A DNA stretch of 40,503 nucleotides from Castellaniella sp036379515 (GTDB lineage Bacteria > Pseudomonadota > Gammaproteobacteria > Burkholderiales > Burkholderiaceae_B), in the NCBI RefSeq assembly GCF_036379515.1, contig NZ_DASVGN010000024.1:1-40503 (forward strand), read 5' to 3'. Shown piece by piece: positions 16,739-25,584 of this stretch (position 1 is the stretch's first letter; every line of letters begins with the position of its first letter). The translations under genes and the position numbers were made by a program. The notes beneath the pieces are model-generated. The model had not been told where the DNA came from, did not search any database, and worked only from the letters and a program-made list of their open reading frames with translations.

Positions 16739-18397
16739 CTAGTGCAGATGATCAGGGGCCTGGCCCCGCAACAGCACGTCAGGATGTGCCTGCAAAGTAT
16801 CCGACAACTGGCGCAGGCTGCGCGCCGCTCGATCAAGCTCTTGCAGCGTTTCTTGCAAGCCTCCCACCAAAGGTGCGTCGGGACTCAGTGCCTGACTCAC
16901 ATGATCCAGCGAGCGCTCGGCCGACTTCAACGTCCGCGTGGCTTGCGGTGCGACCTGGCCGTTCAATCGCAACAGCAAGGCACGCAGCACCTTCAAGTTG
17001 GCCTGAAGCTCTTTGCCAATCCCATCCAGGGGCACTGCGTCCAACTTGGTCACGATGTTGGCCAGTTGCCCCTGCAGGCGATCAAAATTACCCGGGATGG
17101 TAGGCACCAGATAACCACTGGTAGTGGCGGGCGACTGCGGAACAGGGATGCCCTTCTGGTCGGGGAAAAAATCCAGCGCTACGTACTGCTGCCCCGTCAA
17201 CAGGCTGGCCGAACGCAGTTGAGCCCGCAGGCCATGTTGAATCAGAGGCTCAAGCAAGGCCCGGCCTTCTTTACCATGCTCGGCCTTCACCAGTGACCGA
17301 TACGCGTCACTGAACCGCATCGGATACACCAAGGCCCTGACCCGAACATAGAAGCGTTTGCGACGGCTATCGTATTCCACGTCGATGTCCACCACCTTGC
17401 CGATTTCAAGCCCATGAAAATCTACGGCAGCACCCACTTTCAGGCCACGCACAGACTGATCGAAGTGAAGTTCGATCGAGGTAGCCTTGCCGTTCGGATC
17501 AGCCAGAGCCAGGTCCCGCGTCGCGAACAACGTGTAGGTACTGTCGGCCTTGGCAGGAGTCAAATCAGCAACCCCATCATAAGAAGTAGATTCATCTGCC
17601 TGAGCGAACGCCACCCCGCCATTGAGAATCGCCGCCAATCCCCCTGTGCGAAGCTGTACCCCATCGGTCGACACCGAAAGATCAACCCCACTGCTATTCC
17701 AGAAGCGCGTGTCGCGCGTCACGAATTTGTCATAGGGCTTGCGCACGAAGATTTGAATTTTGACTGACCGGCCATCAGGAGCCATGGAATCACCCACTAC
17801 GCGCCCTACCTCGACACGGCGGTAATACACGCGCGACCCCACGGACAGGGATCCCAAATCATCAGACTGCAGCACGAACCGGGTGCCTTCCTGTCCATTG
17901 AGGACTTCGGGTGGGTATTCCAATCCTTGAAACGAATAGGTCGGGCTGCCCTCGATACGGGTCGGAGCATCAACGCTCAGATATTCACCGGAAATCAGAG
18001 TATTCAGGCCCGATATGCCAGCAAGGCTTACCTGTGGGCGCACAATCCAGAACTTTGAGCCCTTCTGTGTGATGTACTGCGCGCCACTGCGCCGGAGCTG
18101 AACTTCAACCTGCACCTGGCGACGATCATCCGATACGCGAATGTGCTTGACCTCACCGACTTCCACGTCGCGATACCGCAACTTGGTCTGGCCGACCGCA
18201 AGGCCCGCTGCCGTTGGAAAGTTGATGGTAATTGTCGGCCCCGTGCGCACCCAGACCGAGGCCAATAGCGAAAGAGCCACCGCAAGCGCAAGCAACGGAA
18301 CCAGCCAGACCCATGACCAATGCCAACGCCGCCTCGACACCAGAACAGGTATCGCAGGCTCCGGGAAAGATTCTATCGGCTGACCCTCTTCAGTCAT
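16739..18397 (-). CDS. pqiB: MCE-domain intermembrane transport protein PqiB
   Basis: The 552-aa product has an N-terminal membrane helix (WLVPLLALAVALSLLASVWV) followed by three MCE domains, as in E. coli PqiB (546 aa). Repeat signatures are GLAVGQTKLRYRDVEVGEV, LSVGSRVYYRRVEVGRV and GLKVGAAVDFHGLEIGKV. A C-terminal helical region follows, with GNFDRLQGQLANIVTKLDAV, of the kind that builds the central needle. The family forms hexameric tubes bridging the periplasm and is implicated in lipid transport and envelope stress. The start ATG 18397 overlaps the pqiA stop by 8 bp. Confidence 0.95.
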   Translation of the reverse strand: MTEEGQPIESFPEPAIPVLVSRRRWHWSWVWLVPLLALAVALSLLASVWVRTGPTITINFPTAAGLAVGQTKLRYRDVEVGEVKHIRVSDDRRQVQVEVQLRRSGAQYITQKGSKFWIVRPQVSLAGISGLNTLISGEYLSVDAPTRIEGSPTYSFQGLEYPPEVLNGQEGTRFVLQSDDLGSLSVGSRVYYRRVEVGRVVGDSMAPDGRSVKIQIFVRKPYDKFVTRDTRFWNSSGVDLSVSTDGVQLRTGGLAAILNGGVAFAQADESTSYDGVADLTPAKADSTYTLFATRDLALADPNGKATSIELHFDQSVRGLKVGAAVDFHGLEIGKVVDIDVEYDSRRKRFYVRVRALVYPMRFSDAYRSLVKAEHGKEGRALLEPLIQHGLRAQLRSASLLTGQQYVALDFFPDQKGIPVPQSPATTSGYLVPTIPGNFDRLQGQLANIVTKLDAVPLDGIGKELQANLKVLRALLLRLNGQVAPQATRTLKSAERSLDHVSQALSPDAPLVGGLQETLQELDRAARSLRQLSDTLQAHPDVLLRGQAPDHLH

Positions 18398-19613
18398 GCA
18401 CCCGCTCCCGCAATGATTTCCAGTCCCGTCGCGGATCATACCGCAGCGTCGCTGCCATGGTGAGGACTACGACCATTCCAAAATTCAAGGCTGCAGGTCC
18501 GATCTGGATCTGCGAAAGCCCTGGAAAATTCGCCATGGCGGCGAGCCACACCACAACGAATACGTCCAGCATGGACCATTGGCCAATCCGCTCCACGATT
18601 TCGTAAAGTCGCGTCTGGCGGCGGCCTTGTTCGACACTGGCTGGATCGGGATGCAGCAGCAAAAAGGCCAGGGCGAACAGCTTCGTCACAGGCACCATCA
18701 CACTGGCGACGAACACAATCAGTGCGAGATCCCAGGACCCCACGCGCCAAAGCTCCAGCACCCCACCGAGAATCGTGTGATTGCTCCCACCCAGAAGGGT
18801 CTGCACCCGCATTACAGGAAGAAGGTTTGCAGGGATATAAAAAAGTGCTGCTGCAAGCACCAACGCCCAGACCTCTGCCCGATAACCTGGCCCGGCACCG
18901 CGCAACCTCCCGTGGCAGCGTCGGCACCGACCCGAAACAGACGACGGTTGTACATAACCACACTCGGCGCAGTCTACCCCCTGGCCCAGCACACCTGAGG
19001 CAGACACTCTCCCCCGGTCTTCAGCCAGGCGCCAAAGCGCATGCGCATCCCAGCGGCTCAACCCTGCAATCAGAAAAATCAGCGCAAAGAATCCGGGCAG
19101 ACCGGGCCCGATCTGCACCTGTGCGAGCCCAGCAAGCTTCACGAAGGCCACCAGCATGGCAAGCACCAGGACTGACGCCATGGCCCAGGGAGTGAGCCAG
19201 CCCAGCCAGCGCAATGGTCTGCTCAGGTCGGGCAGGGGGCGGTGCGAAACAATCGACTGCAGTGCCCATAGGGTCAGCGCAATTCGCATGAGCGGGAACC
19301 AGAACCCGACCAGCCCCGCCATCACCGAGACGCCATAATAGCCGCGATCCCAGCTCAGCCGAAGGGCCTGCCAGAACGTGACGTTCACGTCCAAGCCAAG
19401 AATGGACAGGTGCGCGATCGGAAACGCCTGTGCCCAGGCAAACACGATAAGGCCCGCCCAAGCCAGTGCAACCCACTGCTCGGCTGACAGCCGACCTCGG
19501 CGATAAAGCTCGCAATGACAGCAATGGCACAATGCACGCCCACCTGGCTCTGGATCAACACGGCCGTGCACCGTGCCGCAGAACGAACAGGCAATCAGCG
19601 GCCGGTGCGGCAT
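18390..19613 (-). CDS. pqiA: Inner-membrane protein PqiA (paraquat-inducible protein A family)
   Basis: The 407-aa polytopic product has two PqiA repeats. Each opens with a cysteine cluster of zinc-ribbon type: CSFCGTVH ... CHCCHCELYRRG in the first, CAECGYVQ ... CRRCHGRL in the second. Each continues into four membrane helices, with PIAHLSILGLDV and PANLLPVMRVQTL as the recognisable first-helix motifs. PqiA is the presumed inner-membrane partner of PqiB. The start ATG (19613-19611) shares one base with the clpA stop, and the 3' end overlaps pqiB. Confidence 0.95.
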   Translation of the reverse strand: MPHRPLIACSFCGTVHGRVDPEPGGRALCHCCHCELYRRGRLSAEQWVALAWAGLIVFAWAQAFPIAHLSILGLDVNVTFWQALRLSWDRGYYGVSVMAGLVGFWFPLMRIALTLWALQSIVSHRPLPDLSRPLRWLGWLTPWAMASVLVLAMLVAFVKLAGLAQVQIGPGLPGFFALIFLIAGLSRWDAHALWRLAEDRGRVSASGVLGQGVDCAECGYVQPSSVSGRCRRCHGRLRGAGPGYRAEVWALVLAAALFYIPANLLPVMRVQTLLGGSNHTILGGVLELWRVGSWDLALIVFVASVMVPVTKLFALAFLLLHPDPASVEQGRRQTRLYEIVERIGQWSMLDVFVVVWLAAMANFPGLSQIQIGPAALNFGMVVVLTMAATLRYDPRRDWKSLRERVHD

Positions 19614-21931
19614 CAGTCCACGAGCTCAGGCTCCGGATGCGACGGAGCCGGTGCCACGCCAGCGTCACCCGAATCATCCGAGAAATTCAGAACGACATGG
19701 CCTTGGGCATCCAGGTCGACCTCGACCTGTCCTCCGTGGACCAGGCGTCCAAACAGGAGCTCGTCGGCAAGGGCACGCCGGATCGTGTCCTGAATAAGGC
19801 GCTGCATCGGACGCGCGCCCATGGCCGGATCAAAGCCTTCGCGAGCCAGATACGCGCGCAAGGCCGGCGTAAAGACGGCATCAACGTGCTTTTCGTGCAA
19901 CTGGTCTTCAAGCTGCATGAGGAATTTATCCACCACTTGCATGATGACTTCGCGAGGAAGCGCCGAAAACCCGATGATGGCATCGAGCCGGTTGCGGAAT
20001 TCGGGCGTGAACAGCCGCTTGATCTCGGACATCTCGTCGCCCGTGCGCCGCGGCGTCGCAAACCCGATCGTGTTGCGATTGAGGACGTCTGCACCGGCAT
20101 TGGTCGTCATGACCAGAATGACGTTACGGAAATCGGTCTTGCGGCCATTGTTATCCGTCAGGGTGCCGTGATCCATCACCTGCAGCAAAATGTTGTAGAC
20201 GTCAGGATGTGCTTTTTCGATTTCATCGAGCAACAGGACACAATGCGGCTGCTTGGCCACTGCTTCGGTCAGCAACCCCCCCTGATCGAAACCCACGTAC
20301 CCCGGAGGCGCGCCAATCAGGCGAGACACTGTATGCCGCTCCATGTATTCGGACATGTCGAACCGCAGCAGCTCGATGCCCAGCACAAACGCCAACTGGC
20401 GAGCAACCTCGGTTTTACCCACACCCGTGGGGCCCGAAAACAGGAAGCAACCAATGGGTTTATCAGGCCGGCCCAGCCCGGAACGTGCCATCTTGATCGA
20501 CGCCGAGAGAGCCGCGATGGCCCGATCCTGTCCAAACACCACAGCCGTGAGGTCACGCTCCAGCGTAGCCAGGCGATGCCTGTCATCGGTGGAGACGTTC
20601 TGCGGCGGGATGCGCGCGATGCGTGCCACGGTCGCTTGAATTTCGGCGCGTCCGATCAATTTTTTCTGGCGTGACTTGGGCAGCAGACGCTGTGCGGCAC
20701 CCGCCTCATCGATGACATCGATCGCTTTGTCCGGCAGGAAGCGATCACTGATGTGGCGTGCCGCAAGCTCTGCCGCGGCCGTGATTGCAGCCCCCGAAAA
20801 CCGGACCTGGTGATGGGCTTCGAAGCGTGCCTTGAGTCCGCGCAGAATCTGAATCGTCTGTTCGACAGAAGGCTCGGGCACGTCAATCTTCTGGAACCGA
20901 CGCGCAAGCGCGTGGTCTTTTTCGAAGATTCCGCGATATTCGGTATAGGTGGTGGCGCCGATGCACTTCAGCTGGCCCGAAGAGAGCGCCGGCTTGAGCA
21001 GATTCGAGGCATCCAGAGTACCGCCGGACGCCGAGCCCGCACCAATCAAGGTGTGAATCTCGTCGATGAAGAGAATGGCCTGCCGGTTGTCCTTCAGCGA
21101 CTTGAGCACCAGCTTGAGGCGTTGCTCGAAATCCCCCCGGTATTTGGTGCCGGCCAGCAATGCCCCCATGTCGAGCGCATATACCTGCATGCCATGCAGC
21201 ACGTCGGGCACGTCGCCCTGCGTGATGCGCCAGGCGAGCCCCTCGGCGATGGCCGTCTTGCCCACACCGGCCTCTCCCACCAGCAAAGGATTGTTCTTGC
21301 GGCGGCGGCACAACACCTGAATGACGCGCTCGACTTCGTCTTCGCGGCCAATCAGAGGATCGATGTTGCCTTTGAGCGCCTCGGCATTCAAATCGGTGGA
21401 ATAGGTTTCGAGCGGCGACTTCTGCTGCTCGGGCTTGGGATCGGAGGCCGGAGGATCTTGCCGCCCACCATCCGACGACAAAGGCTCTTCGGGGGCCTTG
21501 GTAATCCCATGGGACAGGTAGTTCACCACGTCGAGCCGCGACACACCCTGCTGGACCAGAAAGTACACCGCGTGGGAATCTTTTTCGCCGTACATGGCCA
21601 CCAGCACGTTGGCGCCGGTGACGGCGGCCTTGCTTGAGCCGTTCGATGACACATGCATGATGGCACGCTGAATCACGCGCTGGAAACCCAGCGTGGGCTG
21701 CGTGTCGACTTCTCCGCCGCCTGGAAAAACAGGGGTGTTCTCGGCAATGAACTTGCGCAGGTCCTGGCGCAGCAACTCGACATCGGCCGCGCAGGCCCGC
21801 AGGACCTCGACGGCCGAGGCGTTATCCAGCAAGGACAAGAGCAGGTGCTCGACGGTGATGAATTCGTGCCGGGCCGCGCGGGCCTCGACAAACGCCATGT
21901 GCAGGCTGACTTCAAGCTCTTCGGAAATCAC
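19613..21931 (-). CDS. clpA: ATP-dependent Clp protease ATPase subunit ClpA
   Basis: ClpA unfolds substrates and feeds them to ClpP. The 772-aa product has the N domain (LEVSLHMAFVEARAARHEF), AAA1 with GEAGVGKTAIAEGLA and LFIDEIHTLIGAG, and AAA2 with GPTGVGKTEVARQLA and LLLDEIEKAHPDVYN. The ClpP-docking loop reads IGF (NTIGFATPRR), followed by LFTPEFRNRLD. The start is GTG 21931 with a strong GGAGGA site upstream. It follows clpS after 140 bp, the usual clpS-clpA order. The 140-bp gap could hold its own promoter (a TAGAAT is visible on the minus strand), but this is weak. Confidence 0.97.
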   Translation of the reverse strand: MISEELEVSLHMAFVEARAARHEFITVEHLLLSLLDNASAVEVLRACAADVELLRQDLRKFIAENTPVFPGGGEVDTQPTLGFQRVIQRAIMHVSSNGSSKAAVTGANVLVAMYGEKDSHAVYFLVQQGVSRLDVVNYLSHGITKAPEEPLSSDGGRQDPPASDPKPEQQKSPLETYSTDLNAEALKGNIDPLIGREDEVERVIQVLCRRRKNNPLLVGEAGVGKTAIAEGLAWRITQGDVPDVLHGMQVYALDMGALLAGTKYRGDFEQRLKLVLKSLKDNRQAILFIDEIHTLIGAGSASGGTLDASNLLKPALSSGQLKCIGATTYTEYRGIFEKDHALARRFQKIDVPEPSVEQTIQILRGLKARFEAHHQVRFSGAAITAAAELAARHISDRFLPDKAIDVIDEAGAAQRLLPKSRQKKLIGRAEIQATVARIARIPPQNVSTDDRHRLATLERDLTAVVFGQDRAIAALSASIKMARSGLGRPDKPIGCFLFSGPTGVGKTEVARQLAFVLGIELLRFDMSEYMERHTVSRLIGAPPGYVGFDQGGLLTEAVAKQPHCVLLLDEIEKAHPDVYNILLQVMDHGTLTDNNGRKTDFRNVILVMTTNAGADVLNRNTIGFATPRRTGDEMSEIKRLFTPEFRNRLDAIIGFSALPREVIMQVVDKFLMQLEDQLHEKHVDAVFTPALRAYLAREGFDPAMGARPMQRLIQDTIRRALADELLFGRLVHGGQVEVDLDAQGHVVLNFSDDSGDAGVAPAPSHPEPELVD

Positions 21932-22071
21932 GCTTCCTCCATCGCATATCGGAGCGGATGAACCAATCCGTTGCCCCTATTCTATGACTAAATGACTGCA
22001 GGGTTCGCCACAGGGATTACCCGCCAGATGAGACTGGCAAACGCTTTCGGAGTTCCCGCCTACGCAACACA

Positions 22072-22395
22072 CTACGGCGCGGGAACGGGTTCCATGAGGC
22101 ACTGCAGGGGATGTTGTCCGGCATGTGCCATATGCAACACACGATCGACGCGCGTCGCAGCGACATCGCGCGTGTAGATGCCGCAGATGCCCCGACCCTG
22201 ATGGTGCACCTGAAGCATGATGCGCTCAGCTTCGGCGTCGGCCTTGTGAAACACTACCTCAAGCACCCGCACAACGAAATCCATGGGCGTATAGTCGTCG
22301 TTCAGCAGCACTACCTGATAAAGCGGAGGGGGTGCCAGGCGAGCTGGAAGCGCGTCGCTCTTTAACTCACGCTGGTTTTGAATCACAGTGGACAT
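22072..22395 (-). CDS. clpS: Clp protease adaptor ClpS
   Basis: ClpS recognises N-end-rule substrates and delivers them to ClpA. The 107-aa product has the typical disordered N-terminal tail, then the core PLYQVVLLNDDYTPMDFVV (with the NDD/TPM residues that bind the N-degron), VFHKADAEAERIMLQVHHQG and GICGIYTRDVA. Length and motifs match the family (E. coli 106 aa). It diverges from the cold-shock gene at 22529, leaving 133 bp for both promoters. Confidence 0.97.
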   Translation of the reverse strand: MSTVIQNQRELKSDALPARLAPPPLYQVVLLNDDYTPMDFVVRVLEVVFHKADAEAERIMLQVHHQGRGICGIYTRDVAATRVDRVLHMAHAGQHPLQCLMEPVPAP

Positions 22396-22528
22396 ACTTC
22401 AAGACTTAGTGATTTCCATAGTTGACTGAACGATACTGAATTCAGCATGATCGATGTATCCCTGTGGTCGCCCGCACCGGACGGTCAGAGGCGTATGAAC
22501 CTTACACTATAGTCGAGAGGCAGTTTGC

Positions 22529-22768
22529 ATGTCGGAATCCATCGAAAGCACCGAAGCGTCACAAAAGTTGGCCGGGACGGTTAAATGGTTCAATGATGCC
22601 AAAGGGTTTGGTTTTATTACTCCCGACAATGGGGGCGAAGACCTTTTCGCGCATTTCTCATCGATTCAAATGAATGGCTTCAAGACTCTCAAAGAAGGTC
22701 AAAAGGTTCTGTTCGACATAGCGCAAGGTCCGAAGGGCAAGCAAGCGCTCAATATTACGGCCGCCTGA
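22529..22768 (+). CDS. cspA: Cold-shock-domain protein (CspA family)
   Basis: The 79-aa product is a single cold-shock domain with a 12-residue polar N-terminal extension. The RNA-binding motifs are RNP1 KGFGFI and RNP2 DLFAHFS, inside GTVKWFNDAKGFGFITPDNG. Such proteins bind single-stranded nucleic acid as RNA chaperones. The start ATG 22529 has GAGAGG about 10 bp upstream. A TACACT at 22503-22508 could be a -10 element. Whether it is cold-induced cannot be told; the leader is too short for the long thermosensing 5' UTR of E. coli cspA. The DUF192 gene follows after 13 bp. Confidence 0.93.
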   Translation: MSESIESTEASQKLAGTVKWFNDAKGFGFITPDNGGEDLFAHFSSIQMNGFKTLKEGQKVLFDIAQGPKGKQALNITAA

Positions 22769-22781
22769 GCCAGGAACACAC

Positions 22782-23282
22782 TTGCAACTTTACTGCAATG
22801 CAGGGCCCAATCGGTGCCCTGCTTTTGGTCGTGCGCTGTCTTGGCTGGCCCTGGTCATCGCAATGCCAGCAGCGGCACAACCACCACTTCCCACGGTGTC
22901 ACTTTCAATCGGCCACCACACGATTCAGGTAGAGCTTGCCGACACGCCCGCCCGCATGCGGGATGGCCTGATGGATCGGACTACGCTGGCCCGTGACGAC
23001 GGCATGCTGTTCGTCCTCGGCCCACCCGATTCCGCATATTGCTTCTGGATGAAAAACACCCTGCTGCCGCTTTCCATCGCATTCATGGATACGCAAGGAC
23101 GCATCGTGTCGATTCAAGACATGCAGGCTCAGAGCCTGCAACCGCACTGCCCGCCTTCGCCCATCACGACGGCGCTGGAAATGAATCAGGGATGGTTCAC
23201 CACAAACGGGGTTGGGGTGGGCACACTCGTCAACGGCCTGCCTCCGCCACCCCAGCAACCCTGGTTCACGAAAACCCAATAA
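22782..23282 (+). CDS. DUF192 family secreted protein
   Basis: The 166-aa product has a hydrophobic N-terminal signal segment (ALSWLALVIAMPAAAQ) and a DUF192 domain with ELADTPARMRDGLMDRTTL, GMLFVLGPPDSAYCFWMKNT, LPLSIAFMDTQGRIV and ALEMNQGWF. The molecular function of this family is not established. The start is TTG at 22782, supported by AGGAA at 22772-22776; an internal ATG at 22863 would destroy the signal peptide. It is 13 bp after the cold-shock gene, a pairing that is frequent in betaproteobacteria, and it ends in a strong terminator. Confidence 0.85.
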   Translation: MQLYCNAGPNRCPAFGRALSWLALVIAMPAAAQPPLPTVSLSIGHHTIQVELADTPARMRDGLMDRTTLARDDGMLFVLGPPDSAYCFWMKNTLLPLSIAFMDTQGRIVSIQDMQAQSLQPHCPPSPITTALEMNQGWFTTNGVGVGTLVNGLPPPPQQPWFTKTQ

Positions 23283-23314
23283 AAAACCACCGTACGCATG
23301 CACGGTGGTTTTTT
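23281..23314. terminator. Bidirectional rho-independent terminator
   Basis: A perfect 13-bp stem (23281-23293 with 23302-23314) has core ACCACCGT/ACGGTGGT, an 8-nt loop, a run of A on the left and a run of T on the right. It terminates the cspA-DUF192 transcript and can also act on the convergent sodB transcript. Confidence 0.92.
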
Positions 23315-23382
23315 AGTGAGCTTCCATACCCCTGGACACCAGACACCGCATGAGCAGTGACCAGAGGCCAGGCGAAAACTAA

Positions 23383-23961
23383 TCAGCCCAGATTCTTCGC
23401 GGCGAAATCCCAGTTCACCAGATGCCAGAAATGCTCGAGATAAGACGGACGCGCATTGCGGTAGTCGATGTAATAAGCATGTTCCCAGACGTCACAGGTC
23501 AGAAGCGCCTTGTCGTTGGTGTTGACGACGGTACCTGCATTGCTGGTATTGACGATGGCCAGCGAGCCATCGGACTTTTTCACCAGCCACGTCCAGCCTG
23601 AGCCAAAGTTCGCGCCCGCTTGCTTGGAGAATTCGGCTTTGAATGCGTCGACGCCACCCCATTTGGCTTCCAGGGCCTTACGCAAGGCGCCGCTGGGTTC
23701 GCCGCCACCGTTAGGCGAGAGGCTGTTCCAGTAGAAGGTGTGGTTCCAGACTTGGGCGGCATTGTTGAACACACCGCCGGTGGCCTTGCGAATGATGTCT
23801 TCGAGGCTCAGCGCTGCAAGCTCCGTGCCCTCGATGGCGGCATTCAGTTTCGTGACATAGCCCGCATGGTGCTTGCCATAGTGATATTCCAGGGTTTCTT
23901 TCGAAATATGCGGAGCAAGCGCATCCAGTGCATATGGAAGCTTCGGCAGAGTAAAAGCCAT
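23383..23961 (-). CDS. sodB: Iron superoxide dismutase SodB
   Basis: SodB dismutates superoxide in the cytoplasm. The 192-aa product starts MAFTLPKLPYALDALAPHIS and shows the metal ligands in HYGKHHAGYV, NHTFYW and DVWEHAYYIDY. The fingerprint NNAAQVWNHTFYW (with the active-site Gln of the N-terminal domain) and GANFGSGWTWLV point to the iron rather than the manganese type. The start ATG 23961 has GGAA just upstream; the frame continues upstream but lacks similarity. It lies 59 bp downstream of xseA on the same strand. Confidence 0.96.
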   Translation of the reverse strand: MAFTLPKLPYALDALAPHISKETLEYHYGKHHAGYVTKLNAAIEGTELAALSLEDIIRKATGGVFNNAAQVWNHTFYWNSLSPNGGGEPSGALRKALEAKWGGVDAFKAEFSKQAGANFGSGWTWLVKKSDGSLAIVNTSNAGTVVNTNDKALLTCDVWEHAYYIDYRNARPSYLEHFWHLVNWDFAAKNLG

Positions 23962-24020
23962 GACATTTCCTTCAAAATCATTGAACGAATCGAAAGGGCG
24001 CGGGCCCAACGGGCTGGCAC

Positions 24021-25271
24021 CTAGAGCGTATCCCCGCTACGAATCACGCGCGCAACAGCAAAGCCTCGCGCCAACTCAATATCGAGCGGCTCATCTGTCT
24101 TCAAGTCTAACGCATTTTGGGCCACTGTCCCGTCTCTTCGATGAACGATCGCGTAGCCACGCTGAAGGACCCCACGGGGGTCCAGCGCCTGCAGCATTCC
24201 GCGCGCCGCCCGCAAGCGCTGAGAACGCACCTCAAGCGGATACTGAGCCACCACCCGCAAGGCGTCTACTGCACGTGACAGCCGCTGGCGCCACTGCAGC
24301 ACTTGCCGCGCCGGAGACACCAGTTGGGACGTTGCTCGATCCAGGCGCATCGCAGCCTGCTCAAGGCGCCGCCGCTGCCCACGAGCCAGTTGCTCGGTCA
24401 ACACGCTAACCCGGCCCCAAGCCTGCAAGCGAGACACACAACATAGTTCGGCAGCCGCAGTTGGGGTAGGCGCCCGCAGGTCCGCCACAAAGTCGGCAAT
24501 GGTGAAGTCGGTCTCGTGGCCTACCCCGCTGATGACGGGAATCGGGCTGGCGGCAACGGTACGCGCAAGGTTCTCGTCATTGAAGCACCAGAGGTCCTCG
24601 ATGCTGCCCCCCCCACGAACGAGCAGCAGCACATCGACCTCGGAACGCAGGCTGGCAGTTGTCAAAGCGGTACACAGCTGCGCGGCGGCCTCCTGCCCCT
24701 GCACGGGGGCAGGATACACGATGACGCGCACGTGGGGAGCCCGCCGCTTCAACACCGACAGCACGTCACGCAAAGCCGCCGCGGCCAGCGAAGTGACAAC
24801 GCCAACCACGCGCGGCATCTCGGGGATGGGGCGTCTTTTTTCGGGGGCAATAAGCCCCTCTTGCACCAAGCGGTCGCGCAACCGCAGGAAGGCTTCGTGC
24901 AAGTCCCCTCGGCCCGCCCGTCGCAATGTTTCGACTTGAACCTGATAATCCCCTCGGGGCTCATAAAGAGAGACCTGCACGCGAAATTCGCATCGGTCCC
25001 CGACACGCGGGACAAAACCGACAGACTGGGTGCGCCCCCTGAACATGACCGCACGCACTGCCGCTGACTCGTCCTTGATGGAAAAATACCAATGCCCGGA
25101 CGCTGCCCGAGTGAAATTCGACACTTCTCCAGCAACCCATACCCTTGGAATCCCCGCTTCCAGCAAGCGGGCCACACGGTGATTCAGCGCAGAGACGCTC
25201 AACACCTCATCTTCGGCAGAGGAAGGTAGGCCAGATGCCACTTTTGAAGGGGGGAAATCAGAAAAACTCAT
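24021..25271 (-). CDS. xseA: Exodeoxyribonuclease VII large subunit XseA
   Basis: XseA with XseB degrades single-stranded DNA to oligonucleotides. The 416-aa product has an N-terminal OB fold (SVSALNHRVARLL, GEVSNFTRAASGHWYFSIKD) and a catalytic core. Core motifs are RGGGSIEDLWCFNDENLAR and GVGHETDFTIADFVADLRA followed by PTPTAAAEL. A coiled helical region and a C-terminal strand ending RGFAVARVIRSGDTL follow. It is slightly shorter than E. coli XseA (456 aa). The start is ATG 25271. It diverges from exbB across a 313-bp region containing DnaA-box-like sites. xseB is not in the window. Confidence 0.95.
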   Translation of the reverse strand: MSFSDFPPSKVASGLPSSAEDEVLSVSALNHRVARLLEAGIPRVWVAGEVSNFTRAASGHWYFSIKDESAAVRAVMFRGRTQSVGFVPRVGDRCEFRVQVSLYEPRGDYQVQVETLRRAGRGDLHEAFLRLRDRLVQEGLIAPEKRRPIPEMPRVVGVVTSLAAAALRDVLSVLKRRAPHVRVIVYPAPVQGQEAAAQLCTALTTASLRSEVDVLLLVRGGGSIEDLWCFNDENLARTVAASPIPVISGVGHETDFTIADFVADLRAPTPTAAAELCCVSRLQAWGRVSVLTEQLARGQRRRLEQAAMRLDRATSQLVSPARQVLQWRQRLSRAVDALRVVAQYPLEVRSQRLRAARGMLQALDPRGVLQRGYAIVHRRDGTVAQNALDLKTDEPLDIELARGFAVARVIRSGDTL

Positions 25272-25277
25272 TTAAAC

Positions 25278-25498
25278 CTATCCACAGAAGCCCTAGCCTT
25301 GTCAAACACACCTGTTTTCAGGCCTGTCAGCTCAATTCATCAAGATCAACATCAACAAACGATCGCATGTTATTGATTTATATACGTTAATAAATATGCG
25401 CCAAACTGTGTAAAAAATAACCAATCGACTGCCAGAAGGCATGAATCATGCCGCTTGCGAACCTTGTACACAGAATTATCCACAGATTCTGTGGATAC
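25278..25498. promoter_or_regulatory. DnaA-box-like sites and AT-rich stretch between xseA and exbB
   Basis: The xseA-exbB gap of 313 bp holds no gene. It contains CTATCCACA at 25278-25286 (one mismatch to the DnaA box TTATCCACA), an exact TTATCCACA at 25476-25484, and an inverted near-match TGTGGATAC at 25490-25498. The last two form a perfect 10-bp-arm palindrome around one base (25477-25497). A looser TTGTACACA lies just before. Between them (about 25368-25425) is an AT-rich stretch unusual for this genome. This may be DnaA-controlled regulation or a titration site; an origin is possible but no origin-linked genes are present. Confidence 0.55.
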
Positions 25499-25584
25499 TG
25501 CGCACGGAGCCAGTCGTGGTGCGGATACTCGTCTTAAAATAACGGCTCGCCGCCGTGCGGCACTGTTTTCAAAGGAACTGGATC

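Noticed and set aside
19466..20674. A 402-codon open frame antisense to clpA and the pqiA start
   Set aside because: Same reason: it shadows well-conserved AAA+ motifs on the other strand.
22396..22528. A thermosensing 5' UTR for the cold-shock gene
   Set aside because: The whole gap to clpS is 133 bp and no long structured leader of the E. coli cspA type is visible.
24606..24614. A run of eight G in xseA as a phase-variation tract
   Set aside because: The run encodes the conserved RGGGS motif of the enzyme, so it is explained by protein sequence.
25272..25584. The chromosomal replication origin
   Set aside because: DnaA-box-like sites and AT-rich DNA are present, but dnaA, dnaN, rpmH, gidA and parAB are absent and there are too few boxes to claim an origin.
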